The position numbers were made by a program, and so were the translations under genes. The notes under the pieces were generated by a model. That model was given only the letters and a program-made list of their open reading frames with translations, was not told where the DNA came from and did not search any database. 64,000 bases of DNA from Rotaria sp. Silwood1 (lineage: Eukaryota > Rotifera > Eurotatoria > Philodinida > Philodinidae): positions 3,677,581-3,741,580 of the forward strand of contig CAJNOP010000009.1 in NCBI GenBank assembly GCA_905250075.1, given 5' to 3'. Positions 12,792 through 27,100 of this stretch are shown here, in pieces. Each line of letters begins with the position of its first letter. Position 1 is the stretch's first letter.

Positions 12792-14898
12792 TAAGCGCAC
12801 AAAAATAAAAGCAAAAAAAAAAATAAACTCAAATCTTTCCTCGTATACTTGTTTGCTTTGTGTTGTTTCTCTGTGCTTGTCTCTTCTATTCATTTTATTC
12901 TATCCTATCATTAGATGCGGTTATTTCTCATGTAGTTGCTCATGTTAAACAAGAAAAAAAACCTAAGCTCAATGTCATGTCCAAGACTCATTATCATTGA
13001 GCTTGTGCTTCTCATACTTTCGATCTGAATAAAAAAATAAAAGCAAGCATTCATCTGATGAATTTTCATTCATGTTATTTATGCTCTTGAAATACTCTTG
13101 AAATCAATTGGATAACAAGAAATAATATATATAAGAAACTCAAACAGTATTTAGCCAGTCCTTCACACAACTATTCGACAGTTGGTTTTAGTGGTGTTCT
13201 CTAAAGTATTGCCTCTCATGAATAATGGATTTGTGCATCTGATTAAACCAGGTCATGCAAGTCGTTTTTGATAACATCCTTTGTGAAACTATGTATAGCT
13301 TGTTTTAACACGGTTAACATCGCATTGGTAACGTTGAATCACACTGCATGTATTTGATATACGAATTTTGAAGGTAAAAAGAAGTAATAATAGTTCAAAT
13401 ATCGCGGATATGCTAGATTTGGGTGCAATATCATATGATATTCTGCCAGAGAGGGTGCAGATGCAGGTCTTTTTGTACACTGACAAATACTCTAACCCAC
13501 ACACTTTCCTACAGGTTACCTACCCACATGTGCACAGTCACCATAATAGCTCAAATAAACATTTTTACAAATCTCGTTAGTGTCTATTGAATAAAAAATA
13601 AACTTTATTAATTATTGTAAGTCGACTAATTATCCAATGTATCAATAAAAGAAATAAATTGCTGGGCAATGTATCTAATTCAACAGAAAAGAATATGTTA
13701 CAATTAATTTATTATTTAATAATTGTGAGCCAATCTCTGCTGATTGCCATAATTGATATATATATATATATATGGGAGTGCCAGGTTAGAAAGCATACTC
13801 CATCAAGTTTTTTTGACATTGTCTCAACCATGTAACAGAAAAAATTGGTTTTTGTATCAGTGATGGTATATTCATAATGCTAATCATTCGTTTTTTGTTC
13901 GAAATCTGTCTCTTATGAATAAATAGGTTTGTTTGCTGAGGTTGTTCTTAGAATATTTTAATCATAGATGCATCTTTTATCGCATGATCTTAAGAAAGAC
14001 CTCAACAAATGTCTTCATTTATAATAGACAGAATCTCAACAAAAAAGAATGATCAGCATCAAGTATGCACTATAATTGATACAAAAATCAAAGTTTTTTG
14101 ATATGATTGAGATTGTATCAAAAAATATTTATGGAGTATCCTACACAACTGGGCACTCTCAATGAATGATGAAAAATTAAATCGTTCTCAAACTCATGTT
14201 TTTTATTCAAACTATTGAAACCGCTAACATGGGAACTCTAAAATCAATATACTACTGTTTTTAACCGCATATCATGAATCGTATTTTAGAATTCGATATA
14301 CATCGATATATAATTAAAAAGAATTTTTCATACACTGTACTCCATTATTATTTAAATTTAAAAATAAAGCTTTAAAAAAATACTATGAAAGAACAAAAGT
14401 AAATATGGTTACAACAGTGCGACGATTAAAAAATATCCGTCGAATAGCCTATAACATTGCACATATAAACTGGACTTAATTACACAAGTGTAGTATTCAT
14501 CAAGATCGGTTCAATGATTAATTTATTAAAACTCAACATTTTAAAAATCGCCTATATCATATGCGAAACTATTAGTAATGAAACAACATGAATATTCATA
14601 GAATAATGACCTTGATTATCGTATACGTCATTCGTTGGCGTAAGAAACATTATGCTTTCTTTTAGTGAATTTGTACGCATAGTAAAAACTAAGAAGAATA
14701 ATATCTATCTACCAAGGCATTTGTTGAAGTTTTCATTAATCATAATATTGGATTATCATTGAGAGGTGTATGTTTGCTTTCTGTATTAAGGAAACATATC
14801 AATTATTATCAAAGCATAATAAATACTTCTTATGAAGCACTTCCTTGAAAACTTACAAAGGAGCAGTAGGTGCATTTTTCATATTGAATTAAAAAAAA
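12792..14898. other. Intergenic region containing a foldback element
   Basis: No coding exon is recognised between cyclophilin 2 and the claudin-like gene. The interval contains a (TA)n run at 13756-13772 and, immediately after it, the foldback element at 13775-14160, listed separately. The open frame at 13368-13580 and its antisense counterpart have no family resemblance. Confidence 0.5.
13775..14160. mobile_element. Foldback / MITE-like element, about 385 bp
   Basis: The left half, starting GGAGTGCCAGG, is the imperfect reverse complement of the right half, which ends GGGCACTCTC. Matching blocks continue inward (ATACTCCAT, TTGTATCA, TCATTC around TTTTTTGTT, TCTGTCTCTTATGAATAAAT against TCTGTCTATTATAAATGAAG), so the whole element folds on itself about a centre near 13967. 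It has no coding capacity. It directly follows a TA run, consistent with TA-targeted insertion. The superfamily is not assigned. Confidence 0.7.
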
Positions 14899-16208
14899 AT
14901 GACCTCTACCCGACGCATAGTAGCAATTTTTTGTGGTTGCTTTCTAATGGTAGCTTTCATATTGTATATTGTCAGCAATGCCTTACCAGAATGGTATGTG
15001 ATGCACTTTTCTTTTCTCTTTCAAATAAAATTTTATGTACAATAAAAACTTAGTATATAAATTTGTTCTTGGAGTTTACATAAGAGTGAAAAATTATTCG
15101 ATATTAGTCACAAAATTTCAAGTATAAAAATCTATAAAGTATATCAAAGAGAAAACTAAATAAAACTGTTTTTTCTCTGTGATAAAGATAATACGTTCTG
15201 TACAATCATAGCAAGTTTCTTGTTAACTAGAGAACGATTAGTTAGTTACATTCACATTTATGCTTATCAGTCTTTGATAATTGGTCGAGAAATGAGATAA
15301 TGAACGCGAATAATTAAAGCATTATATGGTCATATCTTTGATGATACACGCCGCTACTATAATTTGTAAGTTCTTTGAAAGTAAACCGATACTTGTGTGA
15401 TTGATCTATATATGTTATACTAAAATGTTTAAATAGAGTACATTATTTTCATGTTAGGTATCATTTATTCTATAAATTACATTTATATTAATATTTCAGT
15501 AGCATTATATCTTGTATATTAACGATCGAATAATCTATTTAATTATTATGATTTTAGAGGATAAAAAAGAATATTCAATAGATTTCATAGTTCTCATTTT
15601 AAAATAATAGTGAAAACAAAAATTAATTTTTATATAAACTATTTAAAATTTTCTTAAAAAACGAAACCAATCTCTGTACATTTTCATTATAAGATGTTTT
15701 CATTTTAGTATCGTCTTTTATTCTTTTGAAGTCTTATACAAAAACAAAGAAAGATGCTTGTTACTATCTAAGTATATTTTAGGAGATCCAGTATGAATTC
15801 ATTAATACCATTTAATGTTGGCCTATGGCGTGCATGCAGAACAATTGGTAGAAGAATCCTATGCAGTGACATACCATCAGTTTGCCAACAATATACAGGT
15901 GCAGATTCTCAAACATGTAACAAAATGATGGCAGCTCGAGCGTTTATAACGATTGCCTGTATTCTCTCAGGATTATTGTATGTCTTTTTATGTGTGCTGT
16001 GATAAAAACAGATTCAAATCATGCGATCTTTATGATCAGCAAAATTCTTACATTTGTATCTTTTATCGCTGGTATTGTTGGATTAGCTGTGGGTATTGCT
16101 TTTGTTACTTCATCGGATGATAGGAAGTTAAGTAGTGTGGCATTCGTGGGAATCGCTGCAGTGGTTGTCAATATGATTGGTACTATTTTAGCCTTAATGG
16201 TACGATGA
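14899..16208 (+). CDS. Claudin/PMP22-like four-span membrane protein
   Basis: Three exons, 14899-14993, 15783-15977 and 16040-16208, give 152 residues. Transmembrane segment 1 (about 7-28) is followed by an extracellular loop carrying the claudin-family signature: Trp32, then GLW (45-47), Cys50 and Cys59. Hydrophobic segments follow at about 82-100, 101-119 and 127-150, with a very short second loop (TSSDDRKLSS). The exon 1/2 junction splits the Trp32 codon and restores frame exactly; the 62-nt second intron (15978-16039) uses GTATGT and ATCAG. Family members act in septate or tight junctions or as membrane regulators; the precise role cannot be told. The first intron is 789 nt. AATAAA near 16287. 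Identity as a claudin-superfamily protein is likely, though divergent. Confidence 0.75.
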
Positions 16209-17917
16209 ATAATTTGTCTTAGTTTGAAAACATTTGACTATTGATTGTAATTGTACTTATTTTCGCAAACAACTCATATTAGTAAAATAAATACAAAAAA
16301 CTCTGTTTATTTTGTCCAGTTCATGTGTGTGAACAAGACGAATTCGATAATAAACAAGCCTATTTGAGATATCAAATATAGTTGGAGAATAGTCTATGCT
16401 ATTCTATGAGTCATGACGTATACATATAACAGTGCTATCATCGGTGCCAGAAGCCAAAACGTTCGCATGTTTTTTTTTAAATAACTCATGCATAATGTAA
16501 TACAATAACATACGGTTTTTCAGCAACCAACACTCAAAACTCTAGAGCTTCTTTTCATAAGCGAATCCTTTTCTTCGAAAAAATTCCGAAGTTCGGTTTT
16601 TCATTCAATCTCTTGGAAGCAAAACAATTTTTGATTATTTTCATGAAAAATTGAAAACTTTATAATAATACCGAATGAATCCTAACTGCTTCAAAAAAAT
16701 CAAAATATATTCTATTTTATATGCAGTATACTGTCAAGCTCAAGAAAACCTTGAAAAATCACTAAAAAACACATTAGTTTTTGAACAGATTTCTAGAAAG
16801 TTCGTTCATCCAAAGGATTAATTTTATCTGGTGTAAGCATAGAACTATCTCAAGCACATGAGACAACGTGTCTTTTGACACTTTGAAGCAGTTCGAATCC
16901 ATTGGATAGAATTATAAAGAATTTCAAGTTTTTATGAAAATAAACATAAATTATTTTGCTGACCCCCGGTAAGGTTTCATATGATTCTTGCATTTCTTTT
17001 CTGACAGCTGACGTAGTTCTAAGACTCAGTCTAATCGATAATTTGTTTTTTGATGCCTTTTTGAAGGCACTTGATTGGACAATATGCAAATCTTCGGTCT
17101 TTTAAAAAACCATTCGAAACCCTAGATCTGAATAAAAAAAAACGAACTTTGGATTACGTCTAATCATCTGGAGGACAATTACGATTATATACGTACAGTA
17201 AAGTACCAATAGATTACTGAGTCAGTTTTCAAGAATTTAACATAGTTTTTGCAAAGAGATCCAATAAAAAATCGATCCTCAGAATTTTTTCGAAAAAAGG
17301 CTTTGCTGATGAAAAGATGCTTTAGAGTTTTGACTACCAAATGTTGAAAAACCATAACTCGTTGTATTACATTTTGCATGAGCTATTTCGAAAAAACATT
17401 CAAACGCTTTGACATCTGGCGCCAATAGCAGTTCATTTTCGATACAGTTCTTATCCAGATTTAGTTTTGTATGGTGTGCTCTAATCACAACAAATACTGA
17501 ATAGACAGTATTCAAAGTGAACAAGCATCGAATTAGCTATTGGTATATCTCACTCATGGAAAAAGTCTAGAATAGATAAGAATCGATAGGTAAATGAAAT
17601 TATTTCAGCTTATGATAAGGAATAAATGCGGTAAATTTTCGTATCGAAATCGACTTGATAATGAATTAATTGTGATTTCATAAATTTTATATTGTTTGCT
17701 TTGAAAATACATTTCTTGTAACTCAGAGATTAACAAACATATTATAGAATCGTATTACTAAAGTCTTTTAAAAAGTTTTCTGCACTACATGAATTGTATT
17801 TTATCGTTTAATAAAATGTAAAATTTTAGAGGCATCGATCACTTTTCTCTTATTTATCAATCATTTTCGTACTTAAAAACATTATTGTCTAAGTGATACA
17901 AATACATAACAAAAAAT
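16209..17917. other. Intergenic region filled by an imperfect foldback
   Basis: No gene is recognised. Most of the interval is the foldback repeat at about 16430-17450. Open frames on the minus strand at 16850-17089, 17185-17379 and 17279-17524 lie within the repeat arms and are shadows of the repeat rather than genes. Confidence 0.5.
16430..17450. repeat. Imperfect foldback repeat with interrupted right arm
   Basis: The left arm (about 16430-16705) contains GCCAGAAGCCAAAACGTTCG, ACTCAAAACTCTAGAGC and CTTCGAAAAAATTCCGAAG. Reverse-complementary copies of its outer part lie at about 17230-17450 (GCGCCAGATGTCAAAGCGTT and AGTCAAAACTCTAAAGC on the minus strand). Its inner part recurs inverted at about 16878-16985 (TTTGAAGCAGTT). 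The right arm is therefore split by about 230 nt, suggesting an insertion or rearrangement. No transposase is seen. Boundaries are approximate. Confidence 0.55.
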
Positions 17918-19252
17918 TTAAAAAACATCTGTTTTCATTGAATGATGATTTAAGATATTTTTTGCTTCTCTTTGTCCTGTAGCAAATGCAGTATGAACAG
18001 ATGCTCCATCACTAGTGTGTTCACCAGCCCGAAATAATCGATTTTCAGCACACTTCTTAGCAAGTAAGTTCATTGTCTCTAGATTTGAATTAAGTTTAAA
18101 ATACGAGTAAGATCCTCGAGCGAATTCATATTGTGTCCATCTTGAAATGATATAATGTTCTAATTTATAAATTGTGCTCGAGGAAAACTCGCTTAAGACT
18201 TTTTATCACTTGTGTTATAATTCTTTCATCTTTTTCATTATCCATTGCGTGAGCTTGTCGTCCACCAATCATAAATGATAGTGTACGTTTTATCGGATTA
18301 CATAAAACAAATGGAAATGGAGCATCGACTAGGTACAATATAGTCAATTTCTCATCCCAAAAAGTCGTATCAAACTGCATAATGATTTTGCCCGTATGTC
18401 CAAATGCTAATTGATCAATGGCATCTAATTTCCATTGTGGTAAAGTAGGTTGAAAGATAATTGTACGCTGTTTCAAACAACCCAGAGAAACCGTAATGAT
18501 TACATATATTTTGCTAAAAGTTTTTGACCTTGAGAAGTCAAAATTTGAACAATATCAGAATAAGATAGTGTATCAATTTTAGTTACTACAGTATTGAATA
18601 TAACAGATAGTCGGTAATGGTTAGTAAGACATTCACGAAACTAACCATAACCACGTTTCACAACAAGATTATTCTCACATTCGCCTTCTATCAACCAATT
18701 AGACTTATTCAAATATTGCTTAACTGAAAGTTGATCAAGATCTGCTGCATAAATTTCTTCTATAGTTACAATTATTGTTTTAACAAGACGCTTGTGTTAA
18801 CTGTCTTCTAATCTATTAAATTCTTGTTCGATTGTGTCATATATTGAAATATCTTTATCTTTATCATTAGATATATATTGTGAAAATAATCGATTAATTG
18901 TTTTTTGTGCTTGAGTACAAATTTGTTGAGCAATATTCGAACCATCTGAATAATAACCAACACTTGTTGTTGGATCAAATAATTGAATATAATAATCGTT
19001 ATCTAATTCTGTTTTAAGTTGTTCATGAAACGAATTAAGAGCATTATCAGGGCCATATTGATGTGTCCACTCAGCTCCAACACCAAACGAAGATTTCAAT
19101 GAATGTTGATTGGTATAAGCACGACCTTCAACTCAATCACGTGCTTCTAAAATCATGAAAGTCAAATTTGATTGTGAAAGTAATTCAATTGCTGCTCCAA
19201 TGCCGAATGAACCACATCCAATGATAACAACATCATAAGTTTTATTTTCCAT
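17918..19252 (-). pseudogene. Broken flavin amine oxidase (MAO / polyamine oxidase family)
   Basis: The N-terminus reads YDVVIIGCGSFGIGAAIELL, the FAD-binding GxGxxG fold, then LEARD, where the expected R is a TGA stop (about 19135-19133) before VEGR: the family motif EARDRxGGR is broken. Further in-frame stops follow LEDS (about 18799) and RGYG (about 18650). A frameshift is needed near 18510 to reach VIITVSLGCLK and FQPTLPQWKLDAI, and another near 18160 to reach RWTQYEFARGSYSYF. The C-terminal FAD block RAGEHTSDGASVHTAFATG and the end are preserved. The domain order is that of amine oxidases that deaminate amines or polyamines. At least three stops and two frameshifts, with no plausible introns to remove them, indicate a pseudogene that decayed fairly recently. 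Confidence 0.85.
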
Positions 19253-20073
19253 ATTTTATTCTATTCTAAGAGATGAAAACATAAATAAAACCTGTCTTTA
19301 TTGTTGGAAGAAGCAATCCTATTCATATCCTGTAGATGTGAAACAATTTATGTTACAAAAGAAACTTGAGATTAGCTGCATACACTTTGCATCTTTCCAT
19401 TGAAACGAAAGATACAGCCTCTTGATATTAGAGAGAGAGCGTTAAATAGCAATACTTGTATGGATATACTCGTATAAATTCACGTTCGAAGTAAGAAAAT
19501 AATGCATGAACTGTTCGATCATTCTGATTTCGGTATGATACGATTGACATCATACTATAAATCATAAGATATAACAGATGAAATACATATCTATGATGTG
19601 ATGTGCAGTCTTCTATTAAACTATATCACGAATCGAATAAAGTTAGACTTATTTATATTCAAATGGAAAAGATAATAAATAACATCATTTCTTTATTGTT
19701 GCAAAAATTAGAAAATTAAACAAATGCTATATTGTGTTTTAAACCGGTGTTTTTTAAATAAAGACATATATTTGAATACTACGGGATAAGATTTCTTTCA
19801 TTTTGTATAAATTATTCATAATTATGTTTCCAAACACAATACTTCATCATATTCTCACTTGTTAAAACTATGGTTTCATTTGAAGTTTTAATCAAATTTT
19901 CATAGTTTTTTTTAGCGAAAAAAAGAAAATAAAAAAATATCTATCCAGAATTTATTACAAAAGATTAACATGTATATATTATTCTTCGTTCTTAGCGTTT
20001 ATTATCCTTGACTTCAAAGTTCATTTCAATATTTTCAATCAAATAAAAAGATTTGATCAAAAAAACAAAATAT
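19253..20073. other. Intergenic, nothing recognised
   Basis: AT-rich sequence of about 820 bases between the amine-oxidase pseudogene start and the astacin 3' end. It includes A-rich stretches around 19915-19940 but no coding frame or repeat that I can support. Confidence 0.4.
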
Positions 20074-21131
<1,058 letters not shown>

Positions 21132-24100
21132 CGCTCTTTTGTTTTTTTTTCTATTTGTGATTATTTATCATACACTTGTCTATTATTATAAAAATCAACA
21201 TCTGTTGTCTTTCTCATGATCAAAACAAGGAAAAATAATCGAATTAATAAATTGTAATTCAATCATTTTGACGTAGCGACAATTGACTTCATGAGATAGT
21301 ATTCGAAATTCAGAACATATAAAACTAAAAACATGACATATATATTGGAAAATGTTCTTTCCTACTAAAACCGATTCATTGACTACATCGACATTCATCA
21401 CAAGTAGAACGAATATTATTCACGATTATTCGTTTGGACATTAATTGTAATATAGTACTATATAAATTCATTGATTATTTCTGATCATTTATTTTAGTGT
21501 AGTCATATTGGAATTTGCTTAAGTGTTGCTCTACTCTGTTATCTACTGTTTTTTTTCTTTTCTTTCTTTAATGTATCCATTTCTCGTTATTTTGAAAACA
21601 TATGATCATATTTGAATAATTTACATGACTCACTGTTATGCGAACGTATGGTTCCATGAAATCAAAGGGTTTTCTAAGGGTGCCGGGATTTAGGGACAAG
21701 GGTTCAAAGACTTAGAAGACCAATTCAAATATTTTTGCTAAAAATGTTCAGATTTTGAGAATTGGCAAGTGAAAAAAAAAATAGAACACTGAAACTGCGT
21801 AGGGAAAAATGAAAATTTCTCAAGACTAGGGAGAGGGTCGATCTTCCGATCTATCGGTCGAAATGTCCCTGGTCATCCTTGGAACCAGAGTGGCTGATTT
21901 TCACCAGTCTTTTTAATCAATATTTAGGAGCACTGAAGCTACTCTTTATCGCTCGTTTTTATCGATTTTCTTGATCTTAATAGTCCAAGAAATCTGAGCA
22001 CGAAAATTTCCAACTGACGAAATCCTAGTTGATATAAAAGTCCCAGCTCTAACTATTAAACTCACACTTTCTCATCATACGATATGAGCTTCAGATCATG
22101 ATGAATGAGTTTTTTTTATGGTGATGAAAAATTAACAAGCATCAGACGTTAAATTTGATCGGAACCAGAGATGGACGAATTGCGTGCCACACTGCTCTTG
22201 TTCCGCTGCAGGCAGATGCTAAAATTGCGGAGACGGAATGGTGACGAGACACAGCGAGATTTGATGGCTTCCTCGCCTTCTGAGAAAACTGTTCTTTCGT
22301 TAAGAAAACAATAAAACCTATAACAATCATCATATTGGACCATGTAAACCGTCGAATTCCTCTTCGAATAGTTGTTTATAACCAGCGATGCATCCAAACT
22401 CAGCAACATGACATCAATTGTTGATCTTTTCTTCTTACAAAACATTATCGACTATGATAATTTCATGTGCTATCAATGTAGAAGGGTTCCATGTTGACAA
22501 GCAATTACAGAATGACTTAAAACATTATACAGTAGAGCTGGAAATTAGAAAAAATGAGGCAAACCCAGAATAATGAGAGTGTATTTTTGTAATCATCTAT
22601 ATGTCGAACTGAACAGTAAAATTCAACTTTACCTATTAGTATCTTATAGTAAATGTCCTCCCATTCAAATTCACATACACGTCAAAATTTCACTGCAATG
22701 CATCTCAATAATAATGAGAACTGTCGTGACCTAGTTAAAAACAGCTCCAATCGCTAAATGCATGCTCATTCTCTACAGAATGTATTTATCATGAATGCTC
22801 GACAAATTTTCAAAAAATTAGCCTTTCGAACTATTTTTTTTACAAGATGAGACAGAGCGATGGTAGGGCTTCTGCTGAAACAGGTGACATGGTAGCGTTG
22901 CAAAGCTTTAATGAATTGGTGGTGAAGAACCGATGGCGGGATGACTTCTCCGCTACCCGGTCTATCTTTGATCGAAATTAAAGAGTTTCATCTCGAAATT
23001 TCAAGCTCAATTTTGTGGACTACGTTTAACCAACGGTTTTTCTAAAACGTACGTTTGTCTTTTTGAATTGTTATTCAATTATTAAATTAAATTTTATATT
23101 GGTATATTTTCAAAGCTTTCTTTTTTCTACTAATGAGAAAATAAGTATGCGATTCCATCATGTTATTTTGATAAATATAGCCCGAGTCATTCGTTTTGTA
23201 GGCACGTAAAAGCCCAGGAAGGCGTTTCACGTAATAATATCTTCTTTGTAATTTCTTCGGAGAAAAAAATAGAAAGAAATATAATTTTTGAAACTCTAGA
23301 CATTGTGAAATTTACGCGTTGTCCATGTGTGAATGGATACGAAAGACGCTAACTGACTGCATGAGTCAAACAAATAGAAATGAGAAGTTAGAAAAGAGTA
23401 TCATTTTTCCTCTCTCTCCCTCTTCTATCCTTTGGATATAGTAAATTCTAGAACACGCATGTGAATCTACAAGCATTATTTTTTTAGATGTATTCTAAAT
23501 TAATTGTATTGTCGATGATGAGAAAGTCAAATAGTAAGTCGAACATTTCAGGTCAATTTTTTTCCGTTGCTGTTCAATCAGGTGGATACAGACATTGGTA
23601 AAAATTTATAGTTGAGGTTGTAATGCCAAACTGAAGAAATAACTTCATCGTTACTCTGAGTAGTGATGTATATTGACTTACTTTATGTCTCGATAATGTG
23701 ACTGTTGCATACACAATGCAAGTTTGTATAGGAGAGAGAAAGAGATAAATACAGGAATGATCTGCGATTGGACAGAAATAATGACGATCTGTTTAAATAT
23801 ACTCAAACTGAAAATGATTCGATGAAAAGTGTACTGAAAATCATATCAAGTTTTCTGATAATAATTATATTTGAATCGATCTATTATTTTAAGATTTTCT
23901 CGAAATATTTGAAAAACGAACACATTCTATTATATAATTTGGTTTGTGTATCAAGATTGGTTTTCGATCAAATATTGCGCCTCAGACTGCTAGTATCAGA
24001 AGAATAAATTTGTGTTTTGGTGAGAGTTTCACCGAACTCACGATTATCACACTCTTGATCATCAGTTTACGTACTAGGAGGAATAATGGAGAGAGAATAG

Positions 24101-27100
24101 CGAGTCAACGATAAAAGGAAAGAGAAAATGACAATATGAGTGGAAGATTCATATCTATAGTGGCACAAGAATCAGCAGCTCATTCATTCGAACAAACATT
24201 ACCTTTAGTTGAAGTTAGTTAACAACGTGACATCCTGTACTTATATGCAAAATTCTAGGATTCTAAGCTTTCGATATTAATGATCGATTTTTTTCCATTG
24301 ATAAAGAAAAATTTCAAAACATTTTTAATATTTTGAGAAAAATATTGTCAAGTATAAACCTCACACACACAATCAATGAAGAAGATGCAATTAATTTGAT
24401 CTAAATAACATTATTATATTTCAAGCACGCAAAAGCTGTAAATCATTTTAATTATTCGCAATTGTTTATTACTATTTAATCATTTTGAAATTCATTTTCA
24501 GATAGAAGATGATCATCGTTTAGTATAATTACTAATTGAACTAACAAATTTGATTAACAATTTCAGTTCTATTGATGATTTAACTGATTGATTATGCGCA
24601 TGAAGCTTCCGCTTAAATCTTATTAATTTTTGCATGCTATTTTTGAGAAAAGAAACACGCACATGCTATTCAAACAAATCTAAATGAACAACAAGTACAG
24701 TAAAATAAAACTTTGTTTTTATCTTCTTTTTATTGATAAATTGACAGATTGTTTTTCGTTGATTGATTAAAAGATTTTTTGTTGATAATAAAAAAATTTC
24801 TTCGGTGAACATGAAAGCTTTAGTGATGCAACAAACGACTTTTCGTTGATAATTATATTTTTTTGCTTTATAAAGAATTCAGACATGTCAGAGAAGGATT
24901 ATTTATTGAAAATCCTAGAAAAAGTTTAGAAGCAATGAATCTCATTATGGGAAGAAAAAGACGAATGAGAGCGCAATACGTAGGATAGTTTTAGGATACA
25001 TTTGAAACGATGAATCCATGGTCTGCATGATTATATATTTCATGGAAGCATCATAAGAGACTAGTGGCGTAGTCAACAGGTCACTAGAAAAGAATGAGTC
25101 CTCCGTCATACTAGAAATCTTCCTTCACTGACTAGTGTCCTTTCTTTTGCTCCTAGTGAAAAAATTCGGGCTATGTCACCATAAGAGACATGCTGAAGAC
25201 AGTTATTAGTTGAATCAGACCCGCAGTACATATAGAGGTTTCTCGCCGCCGAGAGATGAAATTAAAAAAAGTATTGTGATCCGAGCTATTAATTTTCTTG
25301 ATGGCATGTTTTCTTATCGTGTATGATTTACATAATTTCAATATAAATGAGCCTCAATCAGGTTTTTTTTTGAATTAAGATCGAAACTTGTTAGATATAG
25401 TAAAAGCAGGGTAACAAATTTATTCTATTTATATGTAAAAGCAGGAAAATAGTCACAAATAATAGACATCATAAAAGATCCTTAAAAATCTAATAGAATA
25501 TAATAAGTAATAAAAGAACTAATTAGATATATATGCACGAAAAAACAAAGCAGACTTCATCTTTTTAATTCATTAAGGAAATGAAAAGAAAAGTTGCAGA
25601 AAACTGCGGAAGAAAGAATATGAAATCAGATTTTTCTAGTTTCGATCTACTTCTTTTTACATTAAAATATATCATTTTAAAGCTTTATAATATCTTTATC
25701 ATGCTATTCAACGGTTACTGCGAATACAACAAGACTTTACGAGTATTTTACTCGCAAGCATGAGCTATAGAGCGAAGCTTCTCAAGAGTGCCAAGATTGA
25801 TGGGAAAATATATAAGAAAATGCCTTACAGAAGTAATAAAAGCTGTGTGTCGTTTTACTCGGTGATAAAGAATAGTTTTCAATGACTAAATAAGAATTGG
25901 TACATTCTCTAACATGTGCTTTTGTGGCTCCTGTTTCCAATAATGAACACTTCGATAAAACAATAATTTTAGAATATTGTATCACTTGATCCGACCTAAC
26001 CAAAGAATAATCTTTCAATTTAACAACTATTCTTTCATTTAGCTGGAGTAAACGATAATAGTTTTTTTTAGTCATTTTTCATTGTGTTTTTTTGCATAAA
26101 TGACATAGTTTGCTTTAAACTCGATTAGATTATCAGTGATGCCATGAGATAATTATTCTGTTTCGAGATGAATACAAGGAACAGCATTAAATGAAAAAAG
26201 AACTTGTATCAACTATTAAATAGTAAGAAAATAAAAGCAATCATCGACAATCAAAAATGTTGATCGTTTTCTTTAATTTTATTAAGTTTTTTTTTCATAA
26301 AATTTTGTGAGAGAAAGAAGAATTTTCATTGTTTGACAGTTAAAAGTAAAATATATTTACTTTTGTGTAACATAGAGCTTTTAAATTAATCTGCGTGTAT
26401 TATATAATTTAGACTAAATATATGTAAAACGTATAAACTTAATACACTCTCTTACCTTGAATGAAACTATTCATTGTCAGTTGGTTTTGAATCTATTCTT
26501 TCTCATGCACGCTGAAACATACGATTTTCATTAAATTATTGAATCTGAGCTGCCTAAGTCGAACAAGCACTATTGTAAACGGTTGTATACTATAAAATAC
26601 GTCAAGAACTAATCGTCTTATATTACTGTCGTTTAATATCAACGTAGATGACGTCGTAAGTTCAAGCACGAATAATGTATGTGATAAAGGTGAAAGAGTA
26701 TCATACGCGATTATATTTGATTGTAAATTAGTCGTAAGTCAAGTTGCACTTATCGAGCTCATCAATTTTTCGTTTAGAATTCAGTAACAAATATAATGAT
26801 AAGTAATCCTTTAAAGAAAATTTTGTTTTTCATGCACAATAATTCAAATAACGCCATGAAAAGTAAATTTTATTTTTAATTGAATAATTTTATTTGGTGT
26901 TATTTTTATTTAGATTAAGTCAAAAGCATAATTAAGAGTAAGAATTTATTTCTAAATAGATAATTTATTTTTCTTTTTATGTAGATCCATTCGAAAAGTA
27001 GATTGAATAGTAAGTAACCTTTTTCAAAAAAGAAAAGATAAAATGAAATTTTATGTTTAAGATGGAAGGGTGAGTGGAAAAGTTTCTTTCTCTTGAATGA

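Noticed and set aside
15990-16020. A 53-nt alternative second intron in the claudin-like gene (donor near 15958, acceptor at 16010)
   Set aside because: It keeps frame but destroys membrane segment 2; the 15978-16039 intron has better donor and keeps the hydrophobic helices.
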